Source: Planctomycetota bacterium
GTDB lineage: Bacteria; Planctomycetota; PUPC01
Assembly: GCA_003553185.1 (NCBI GenBank)
Contig: PUPC01000321.1
Coordinates: 1-35,014, forward strand
DNA length: 35,014 nucleotides
Direction: 5' to 3'
This document shows, piece after piece, positions 15,731-22,028 of the stretch; within the stretch, counting starts at the first letter, position 1, and every line of letters begins with the position of its first letter. The notes below the pieces were generated by a model. That model was not told the DNA's origin and searched no databases. It was given only the letters and a program-made list of their open reading frames with translations. The position numbers were made by a program, and so were the translations under genes.

Positions 15731-16477
15731 ATGCCGATCGAAATCGACCACGTGACCAAGCGATTCGGCAAAAAAGTCGCCGTCGAAGACCTCTCCCTCA
15801 CCGTCCACGACGGCGAAGTCTATGCGTTCCTCGGCCCGAACGGGGCGGGGAAAACGACCACCATCAAGATGATTACCGGCCTGCTCCGGCCCACCAGTGG
15901 GACCGTACAGGTCGAGGGGTTCGACGTACAGGCCGAGGGCATGGAAGCTCGAAAGGTCATCAGCTACGTGCCCGACCAGCCCTTCCTCTACGACAAGCTC
16001 TCGGCCCGCGAGTTCCTCGCGTTCGTCGGCGACATGTACGGGATGGACCCCGACCTGTGCCGGACCCGGATCGACGAGCTCAGCCGCCGGTTCGGGATCA
16101 CCGGCTACATAGACGACCTGTCGGAAGGATACTCCCACGGGATGAAACAGCGCGTCGTCCTCGCCGCCGCTATGCTCCACAACCCCAGCGTACTGGTCAT
16201 CGACGAACCGATGGTCGGGCTCGACCCCCGCAGCGCCCGGCTGGTCAAGGATGTCCTGCGAGAAATGGCCGACGACGACGTCTCCGTCTTCATGTCCACC
16301 CACACGCTGTCCATCGCCGAGGAAGTGGCCGACCGGGCCGGGATCATCCATCGCGGCTCGCTCATCGCACAAGGGACGGTTGACGAACTGCTCGCGCGCG
16401 GCCATACTAATGCACGGCTCGAAGACATCTTCCTCACCCTGACGCACGAGGACACCGCGAGCCCGCAACCAGAGTGA
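15731..16477 (+). CDS. ABC transporter ATP-binding protein
   Basis: This 248-aa ABC ATPase has Walker A GPNGAGKTT (residues 35-43), a signature region LSEGYSHGMKQR, Walker B VLVIDEPMVGLDPR and the switch His in STH. The EGYSHGMKQR signature and the VGLDP stretch resemble DrrA/CcmA-type export ATPases that pair with a separate permease. No permease gene lies beside it; argS precedes it by 29 bases and argH follows at once. GGAGG sits 6 bases before the ATG. The frame ends at TGA 16475-16477, just before the argH ribosome site. The transported substrate is unknown; the partner permease must be elsewhere, unless the protein works without one. Confidence 0.93.
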   Translation: MPIEIDHVTKRFGKKVAVEDLSLTVHDGEVYAFLGPNGAGKTTTIKMITGLLRPTSGTVQVEGFDVQAEGMEARKVISYVPDQPFLYDKLSAREFLAFVGDMYGMDPDLCRTRIDELSRRFGITGYIDDLSEGYSHGMKQRVVLAAAMLHNPSVLVIDEPMVGLDPRSARLVKDVLREMADDDVSVFMSTHTLSIAEEVADRAGIIHRGSLIAQGTVDELLARGHTNARLEDIFLTLTHEDTASPQPE

Positions 16478-16497
16478 TACGCAAAGGAGAAGCCCAA

Positions 16498-17952
16498 ATG
16501 GCCAAAACACAAAAGACTCCCCCGCCGCCCGAAAGCACAGGCCCGACCGCCCAGCCGGCCAAAGAGACCGGCGGGCCGACCAAACTGTGGGGCGGACGCT
16601 TCCAGAAGAAAACACACCCCGCCGTCGAACGGCTCACCGAGTCGCTCTCGTTCGACCGCCGCCTCTACCACCACGATATCGAGGGCAGCATCGCACACGC
16701 AGAGATGCTCGCCCGGATCGGCATCCTGTCGGACGAGGAGAAAACCAAGATCGAGGAGGGCCTTCGGGCCATCGGGCGTGAGATCCGAGAGGGCACCTTC
16801 CGGTTCCACATCGAGCAGGAAGACATCCACACCGCCATCGAGCTCGGGCTCACCGAGAAGATCGGCGAAGTGGCCAAGAAACTGCATACCGGGCGCAGCC
16901 GGAACGACCAGATCGCGCTCGACCTCCGGCTGTGGATGCGGGACGAGATCATCTACATCGAGGAACTGGTCGGACGGCTCCAGGAAGAAATCCTCGAACA
17001 CGCCGAGCAGACCGTCGAGGTCCCGATGGCCGCGACCTCCCACCTCCAGCACGCACAGCCCATCCCGCTCGCACACTACCTGCTCGCCTACATGGAGATG
17101 CTCGAACGCGACAGCGAACGGCTGCTCGGCTGCTACTCCCGGGTGAACGAACTCCCGCTCGGCGCCGGGGCGGGCGCCGGGACCTCCATCCCGGTCGACC
17201 GCGAGTTCACCGCCCGGCTGCTCGGGTTCGACACCCTCTCCCACAACAGCTTGGACGCGGTCAGCAACCGCGACTTCTGCATGGAGTTCCTCACCACCCT
17301 CAGCATCCTGATGACCCACCTCTCCCGGCTCGCCGAGGAGTGGACCTGGTGGGCCGCGCCCGAGTTCAACTTCATCGACATCGACGAGGCGTTCTGCACC
17401 GGCAGCAGCATCCTCCCCCAGAAGAAGAACCCCGACCCGCTCGAACTCATCCGAGCCAAGACCGGCCGCGTGTTCGGCGACCTCACCCAGATGCTCACCG
17501 TGATGAAGGGCCTGCCCATGTCCTACAACCGCGACCTCCAGGAAGACAAGGAAGCGGTCTTCGACGCCGCCGACACCATCGGGTTCGCTCTCGAAGCGCT
17601 CGTCCCGCTCGTCGCAAACACCACGTTCAACACCGACCGGATCACCGAGATCGCCCGGCACGACCCCATCGACTCCACCTCGCTGGCCGAATACCTGGTG
17701 ATGAAAAGCGTCCCGTTCCGAGACGCACACCACTACGTCGGCCGGCTGGTCACCCAGTGCCTCGACCAGGGCAAATCGCTCTCCGAACTCACCCTCGACG
17801 AGTTCCAGGAGGTGTGCCCCCGGATCGAGGACGACGTGTACGACGCACTCGGCCTCGAAAACTGCCTCAAGCGATACCACGGCGTCGGGTCCGCCAACCC
17901 CGAACAGGTCCGCGTCGAACTCGGCCGATGGCGGACGCTGTTCGAAGAATGA
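16498..17952 (+). CDS. argH: argininosuccinate lyase
   Basis: ArgH splits argininosuccinate into arginine and fumarate, the last step of arginine synthesis. The chosen start is ATG 16498, with AAGGAG 8 bases upstream; the track GTG at 16474 overlaps the ABC stop and lies before that ribosome site. The product is 484 aa. Motifs include LWGGRF, HTGRSRNDQIALDLRLW, the catalytic-loop signature GSSILPQKKNPDPLEL and FDAADTIGFAL. A Pro/Thr/Lys-rich N-terminal extension of about 27 residues precedes the conserved LWGGRF and is probably disordered. Linkage to argS puts tRNA-Arg charging and arginine production in one transcript. Confidence 0.96.
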   Translation: MAKTQKTPPPPESTGPTAQPAKETGGPTKLWGGRFQKKTHPAVERLTESLSFDRRLYHHDIEGSIAHAEMLARIGILSDEEKTKIEEGLRAIGREIREGTFRFHIEQEDIHTAIELGLTEKIGEVAKKLHTGRSRNDQIALDLRLWMRDEIIYIEELVGRLQEEILEHAEQTVEVPMAATSHLQHAQPIPLAHYLLAYMEMLERDSERLLGCYSRVNELPLGAGAGAGTSIPVDREFTARLLGFDTLSHNSLDAVSNRDFCMEFLTTLSILMTHLSRLAEEWTWWAAPEFNFIDIDEAFCTGSSILPQKKNPDPLELIRAKTGRVFGDLTQMLTVMKGLPMSYNRDLQEDKEAVFDAADTIGFALEALVPLVANTTFNTDRITEIARHDPIDSTSLAEYLVMKSVPFRDAHHYVGRLVTQCLDQGKSLSELTLDEFQEVCPRIEDDVYDALGLENCLKRYHGVGSANPEQVRVELGRWRTLFEE

Positions 17953-18019
17953 CAGACGGTCGGAAGGGCGACCCGACAGACCCGCCACAGCTGTACCGCC
18001 GCCGTCCCGGCGGCTGATT

Positions 18020-18090
18020 CGGGGGCGTCTCGCCCCCGGAAAACAGACTGGCGGGCAGGATGCCCGCCGACCAGCCGGCAAGATGCCGGC
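18020..18090. repeat. three consecutive 3-base-loop hairpins (REP-like)
   Basis: The hairpins are CGGGGGCG-tct-CGCCCCCG (18020-18038), GCGGGCA-gga-TGCCCGC (18051-18067) and GCCGGCA-aga-TGCCGGC (18074-18090). The second and third share the plan GCnGGCA-nga-TGCCnGC. They look like interspersed palindromic repeats rather than terminators. Confidence 0.65.
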
Positions 18091-18145
18091 GGTACATCCA
18101 AAACCCCTCCCCCGCCGACATCCCGGCGGCACGACCAAATCGATT

Positions 18146-18292
18146 GTGGCGTTTCGTGGCGCGGCCATCCGACCGGGGGCTTGTTGTGGCGCCGTGAGTC
18201 CGGTCATGGCGTTTCGTGGAGCGGCCACCCGGCTGGGGGTTTTTTGTGGCGCCGTGAGTCCGGTCGTGGCGTTTCGTGGAGCGACCCTCCCG
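18146..18292. repeat. 60-bp tandem repeat, about 2.4 copies
   Basis: Copies start at 18146, 18206 and 18266. Each starts (G/A)TGGCGTTTCGTGG, and the two full copies end GTGGCGCCGTGAGTCCGGTC; the third is partial. The period of 60 keeps frame, so the translated ORFs show a 20-residue repeat, but no ribosome site or protein family supports coding. Confidence 0.8.
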
Positions 18293-18338
18293 TCCGTGGT
18301 TCAAAGGGGTGCAGGAGCTGGAAGCCCACACAAAAACC

Positions 18339-18359
18339 CCTCTCCCCCTCGGGGAGAGG
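18339..18359. repeat. CCTCTCCCC/GGGGAGAGG hairpin
   Basis: This is a 9-bp perfect stem with a 3-base loop, followed by GTCGGCCGAGAAGCGGCC and GGGTGAGGGG. Such CCTCTCCC...GGGAGAGG units are common interspersed repeats in large high-GC genomes; that comparison is from memory. Confidence 0.6.
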
Positions 18360-18426
18360 TCGGCCGAGAAGCGGCCGGGTGAGGGGCGGCCGTGGACCGC
18401 CCACGAACATCACGCACATTTCATTC

Positions 18427-18455
18427 TTGCACATTCCCCGCCGCAGTGGTATCCT
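18427..18455 (+). promoter_or_regulatory. promoter of the TPR membrane protein gene
   Basis: TTGCAC (18427-18432), a 17-base spacer, and TATCCT (18450-18455). Transcription would start near 18462, leaving a leader of about 97 bases. Confidence 0.6.
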
Positions 18456-18558
18456 GCTTGCAGCGGACACACGACGGCAGAGCCGGCCGAGCAACTCACG
18501 GCGGCGTGACCGCATATTCCCCGTCGGCGTGCATGACGGACGAACCGGGAGCACTCGA

Positions 18559-19755
18559 ATGGGCAAGAAGTTGGACTGGCTGAAAGCATACTGGCGCACC
18601 CTCCTCGCGGCGATATTGGGGCTTCTTTTTGCCCTGGCCTTTCTCGACCGTGGTTTTGCCTGGCCCGCCTTCTTCGCCCTGGTGTTGTTCCTGCTGCTCT
18701 GCTTTTCCGACAAAACGAAAAAGGCCGCCGTGGCCGTTCTCAAGTGTATCGAATCAGTCTCCTGGAGCAAGAAAGAGGGAGTTCGTTTTGGATTTGACTG
18801 GTCCGAGTTAGAAGCTATTCCCGATCCGGATCCGGACGCAGAGCCACAGGAACTGTCAGAGGAGACGAAGCAGACCGTCGAAGAGGCCGAAGACTACATC
18901 AGGCGTGGGGAATTCACACCCGAACTGATTCGCAGGGTCGCCGCCGCCAAGTGGCACGAAAAAGAATACGAGGAATCGGCGGCTCTCTTCGGATTCCTGA
19001 CATTCCTCGAGCCCCAGAATCACGTGGCATGGTACAACAAAGGCGTCACCCTCGGCAAGCTAGGCCGAACAAAAGAGGCGCTCGACGCGTACGAGAAGGC
19101 AATTCAAGGAAACCTTGACTTCGCTGATTCTTGGTACAACAAGGGAGCCGTTCTCAGCGACCTCGGTCGCACGAAAAAAGCTCTCGCCGCGTTTAATAGG
19201 GTAATTGAACTCGATCCCGACGATCCCTCGGCGTGGTATAACAAGGGGAACGCTCTTTATGAGCTCGGTCGGACGGAAGAGGCGCTCGATGCTTACGAAA
19301 AGGCAATTCAATTCAAACACGACAACGCCGATGCGTGGATCAACAAAGGAACCGCACTAATCAAGCTCGGTCGGCCGAAAGAGGCACTCGACGCTTACGA
19401 GAAGGCGATCACTTTCAAGCCAGATTACGCCGAGGCGTGGTCCAACAAGGGTAATAGTCTCTACGAGCTCGGACGAGCGAAAGATGCGCACGTCGCATAC
19501 CAGAAGGCGATTGAGCTCAAGCCCGATTTGGCCGGGGTCTGGTATAATCGAGCACGTCTTCGCTGTTGCATGAATGAACCGCGGGAGACTGTACTCGACG
19601 ATCTGCGGCGGGCGGTCGAGCTCGATCCGGAACTTCGGAAGGATGCCCGGGAGGACGAAGATTTCGCGTCACTGCGCGACGATCCGGAATTCGTCGAGCT
19701 CACCCGCGAACCGGACGATGAGCCGCCCGACGAGTCCGCCCACTCCTCGCCGTAA
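18559..19755 (+). CDS. TPR-repeat membrane protein
   Basis: The chosen start is ATG 18559 (MGKKLDWLKAYW), with GGGAG 7 bases upstream; the track start at 18181 lies in the repeat-rich spacer. The product is 398 aa. Two hydrophobic segments (LLAAILGLLFALAFL and AWPAFFALVLFLLLCF) form a membrane hairpin, followed by an acidic stretch and about six TPR units of 34 residues (AWYNKGNALYELGRTEEALDAYEKAIQ). The units are also alike at DNA level with a 102-bp period, so they expanded recently. It ends with DEDFASLRDDPEFVEL, a usual TPR-protein tail. The gene seems richer in A and T than its neighbours. It probably scaffolds protein contacts at the cytoplasmic membrane face. The partner is unknown. 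Confidence 0.85.
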   Translation: MGKKLDWLKAYWRTLLAAILGLLFALAFLDRGFAWPAFFALVLFLLLCFSDKTKKAAVAVLKCIESVSWSKKEGVRFGFDWSELEAIPDPDPDAEPQELSEETKQTVEEAEDYIRRGEFTPELIRRVAAAKWHEKEYEESAALFGFLTFLEPQNHVAWYNKGVTLGKLGRTKEALDAYEKAIQGNLDFADSWYNKGAVLSDLGRTKKALAAFNRVIELDPDDPSAWYNKGNALYELGRTEEALDAYEKAIQFKHDNADAWINKGTALIKLGRPKEALDAYEKAITFKPDYAEAWSNKGNSLYELGRAKDAHVAYQKAIELKPDLAGVWYNRARLRCCMNEPRETVLDDLRRAVELDPELRKDAREDEDFASLRDDPEFVELTREPDDEPPDESAHSSP

Positions 19756-19824
19756 CCGACGGCACACACCTCGACAGCCAGCCCGGACGTGTGAACGCCC
19801 GGGCCTCGTCCGCCGACAGCGCGG

Positions 19825-21012
19825 TCAGGCCAACTCGGCGGCGGCGACGGCGGCGGCATAGACCTCGCGCAGGGGCCGGCCGCTCGCCCGGCCGACGCGG
19901 GCGCAGTCCTCGTACTCGGGCGACACGGTGATGACCTCGCCGTCGAGCAGCCCGAGTTTGACCCGGACGGTCTCGCCGTCGAGCTCGACCTCGACGGTCC
20001 GGCGGTCGAGCTTGCTGCGGGCGTCCTCGCGCCGGCGGATGCCGAACGTGGTCGTCTGGCGGAAGATGACCGACTCGAGCGCCGCCCGGTCGGCCGGGCG
20101 GGCGATGACCGAGAGCAGGGTGCCGGGCCGCGATTTCTTCATCTGGATGGGGACGGTGAACACGTCGAGCGCCCCGGCCTCGAACAGGGCCTCGGCGGTG
20201 TGGGCGATGACCTCGGCCGACGTGTCGTCGATGTTCGCCTCGAGGACAGCCACCCGGTCGGCGGCCGGCTCGCCGCACTCGGTCCCGACGAGCAGGCGGA
20301 GCACGTTGGGCCGCTCGGCCCGGTCGGCGGACCCGGCCCCGAACCCGGAGCCGTCGAGCCGCATCGGGGGCGGCGTGCCGAACCGCTCGGCGAGCGCGGT
20401 CAGGATGGCCGCCCCGGTCGGAGTGGTCAGCTCGCCCTCGACCCCGGTGTGCTCGGTGGCGAACCCCTCGGCCAGCCGGACGGTCGCCGGGGCGGGCAGC
20501 GGGAGCAGGCCGTGCCGACACTGCACCGTGCCGCTGCCGAACCGGAGGGGGCCGGAGACGACCCGGCCGATGTCCAGCTCGTCCAGCCCGACCGCGGCCC
20601 CGACGATGTCGACGATCGAGTCCACCGCGCCCACCTCGTGGAAATGGATCTCGTCGATGGTGGTGCCGTGCACCGCGGCCTCGGCCTCGGCCAGCCGGAC
20701 GAAGACCCGCCGGGCACGGCTCTTCACGCTGTCCGACAGGTCCGCCGCCTCGATGAGCGTCGTGATGTCGCGCAGGTTGCGATGGGGATGGTGATGCCCG
20801 TCGTCGTCAGTGTGGCGGTGGACGTGGACGGTGAACTTGGTGGCGGCGATGACTCCCCGGCTCACTCGCTCGGCGGACAGTTCGTAGCCGCTGAGGTCGA
20901 GCTTATCGAGTTCGCGCCGGAGCACGTCGAGCGGCAGGCCGGCGTCGAGCAGTGCCCCGACGATCATGTCGCCGCTGGCCCCGGAGAAGGTGTCGAAGAA
21001 GGCGGTTCTCAC
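19825..21012 (-). CDS. larC: LarC-type nickel insertion protein
   Basis: LarC inserts nickel into the pyridinium bis-thiocarboxylate precursor to make the nickel-pincer nucleotide cofactor of lactate racemase and related enzymes. The 395-aa product matches the family across its length: FFDTFSGASGDMIVGALLDAG at the N-terminus, a His-rich loop (HVHRHTDDDGHHHPHRNL), IHFHEVGAVDSIVDIVG, ELTTPTGAAILTALAERFG, and C-terminal ANIDDTSAEVIAHTAEALFEAGALDVF and PIQMKKSRPGTLLSV. The gene is one continuous frame, unlike the lactobacillal larC1/larC2, which needs a frameshift. The start is GTG 21012, with GGAG 8 bases upstream. No larB, larE or larA is in this window. It lies downstream of an unrelated acidic membrane protein gene. 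Confidence 0.94.
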   Translation of the reverse strand: MRTAFFDTFSGASGDMIVGALLDAGLPLDVLRRELDKLDLSGYELSAERVSRGVIAATKFTVHVHRHTDDDGHHHPHRNLRDITTLIEAADLSDSVKSRARRVFVRLAEAEAAVHGTTIDEIHFHEVGAVDSIVDIVGAAVGLDELDIGRVVSGPLRFGSGTVQCRHGLLPLPAPATVRLAEGFATEHTGVEGELTTPTGAAILTALAERFGTPPPMRLDGSGFGAGSADRAERPNVLRLLVGTECGEPAADRVAVLEANIDDTSAEVIAHTAEALFEAGALDVFTVPIQMKKSRPGTLLSVIARPADRAALESVIFRQTTTFGIRRREDARSKLDRRTVEVELDGETVRVKLGLLDGEVITVSPEYEDCARVGRASGRPLREVYAAAVAAAELA

Positions 21013-21040
21013 GTGTGGTACTCCGCTGGTTGGCGAGTCG

Positions 21041-21062
21041 GCCGACGGTCGAAGCCGTCGGC
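21041..21062. repeat. 8-bp stem hairpin upstream of larC
   Basis: GCCGACGG-tcgaag-CCGTCGGC lies in the 82-base gap between the acidic membrane protein stop and the larC start. It could attenuate or process the shared transcript; no T-tract follows it on the minus strand. Confidence 0.55.
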
Positions 21063-21094
21063 GGGAATGGGAATGGCGGTCGGGGGCGGTCCTG

Positions 21095-21940
21095 TCATCG
21101 CGGCTGCGAGAACTTGATCGTGCGGGCGATCAGGGAGTTGACGACCCCCAATCGCTGGTCGATCCTGGCCCGCATGTCTTGCGGGATGTCTCGTCGGCGG
21201 ACCGCCTCGTATTGTTCGCGTGCCCGTCGGAAGTGTTCGACGGCCTTGGTGGCCTCTTCCCGCCGGTTCCGGTTGGGGGCGTCGGGCAATGTGTTCTCGT
21301 AGTGCGCCCAGCCGGTCCTGAACGTCTTGTGGGCCTGGTCGAGCATCCGGCGGCTGCGGGGGTCGAGCCCGGTCTCGTCCCGTTCGTCTTCGGACAGGTC
21401 CACCTCCGGCGGTCGCTCATCGTCCGGCTCCTCGGGCTCAGCGGTTTCGCCGGGATCGAGCGTCCCGACCTCCGGGTCCTCGATCTCATCCCGGTCGGCG
21501 GAGGGGTCGGGCCGGGTGATGGGCGGGTCCCGTTCCTCCTCGTCCTCCTCGGTATCGGTGTGGGGGGCCGGGGAGTCCGGCTCGGTGCGTCGGTCGGTCC
21601 GGTCCGGTCGACGGGCGGGCTCGGGGCGGTCACCCTCGGACCGTTGCGCGATGTCGCGGTCCGGTTCCTGGAGCGTGGACGTCTGGTGGAAGGATGCCAT
21701 GAACCGGGCGCTTCGCCTGGCGAGCCGGCCCAGTTGGCCCGGTTCGCCCTCGACCTCGGCGTAGTGGTCGGGGGCCGAGGCGACTTCGTTCCACATGCCC
21801 GCGGCAAACCCGGCGGCCAGGGCGATGAACGTGAGGGCGAGGATGGTCGCCAGGGCGCCCTTGGTCGCCCTCCACAGCGCCCGGCGGCGGGCAGCTCGTG
21901 CCCGCGAACCGGGGGATGCGTTCAAGCTTTCTTCGGACAA
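21095..21940 (-). CDS. acidic single-TM protein (unnamed)
   Basis: The start is TTG 21940 (in MSEESLNASPG), placed 6 bases after GGAAAGGG. The product is 281 aa. A basic stretch (SRARAARRRALWRATKG) precedes one membrane segment (ALATILALTFIALAAGFAAGMW). A long disordered, Asp/Glu/Pro-rich linker follows (about residues 90-205), then a C-terminal helical region (HKTFRTGWAHYENTL, AVEHFRRAREQYEAV) that looks like a single TPR-like hairpin. The family is not recognised. It is divergent from the double-VWA membrane protein across an AT-rich intergenic region, and larC follows on the same strand. Its topology suggests that most of the protein lies outside the cytoplasm, which is inference. Confidence 0.72.
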   Translation of the reverse strand: MSEESLNASPGSRARAARRRALWRATKGALATILALTFIALAAGFAAGMWNEVASAPDHYAEVEGEPGQLGRLARRSARFMASFHQTSTLQEPDRDIAQRSEGDRPEPARRPDRTDRRTEPDSPAPHTDTEEDEEERDPPITRPDPSADRDEIEDPEVGTLDPGETAEPEEPDDERPPEVDLSEDERDETGLDPRSRRMLDQAHKTFRTGWAHYENTLPDAPNRNRREEATKAVEHFRRAREQYEAVRRRDIPQDMRARIDQRLGVVNSLIARTIKFSQPR

Positions 21941-21956
21941 AATGAACCCTTTCCGT

Positions 21957-21985
21957 TTTATGCTCGTACAATACTATAGTATACT
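21957..21985 (+). promoter_or_regulatory. possible promoter of the double-VWA gene
   Basis: TTTATG (21957-21962), a 17-base spacer, and TATACT (21980-21985). The -10 is good and the -35 poor. It overlaps the minus-strand promoter at 21973-22001. Confidence 0.45.
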
Positions 21986-22001
21986 CATGTATGGGCGACA
22001 A
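21973..22001 (-). promoter_or_regulatory. promoter of the acidic TM protein / larC unit
   Basis: On the minus strand, TTGTCG (21996-22001), a 17-base spacer, and TATAGT (21973-21978). Transcription would start near 21966, about 26 bases before the TTG start. The core elements interlock with those on the plus strand, and ACTATAGT and AGTATACT are both palindromes. Confidence 0.6.
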
Positions 22002-22028
22002 TAAAGCGTCGGAGATTGGTTTTACGAG

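Larger units (their letters stand above)
17953..18558. other. 606-base spacer without a credible gene
   Basis: Between argH and the TPR gene no reading frame resembles a protein; the track ORFs here are translated repeats. The spacer holds three short-loop hairpins (18020-18090), a 60-bp tandem repeat (18146-about 18290), a CCTCTCCCC/GGGGAGAGG hairpin (18339-18359) and the promoter of the TPR gene (18427-18455). None of the hairpins has a T-tract, so a classical terminator for the argH transcript is not evident. Confidence 0.7.

Noticed and set aside
18146-18292. Possible CRISPR array
   Set aside because: The repeats are contiguous 60-bp tandem copies with no unique spacers, and no cas gene is nearby.
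18083-18382. 99-aa ORF with 20-residue repeats (AFRGAA...CGAVSPV)
   Set aside because: It is a translation of the 60-bp tandem repeat, with no ribosome site and no family resemblance.
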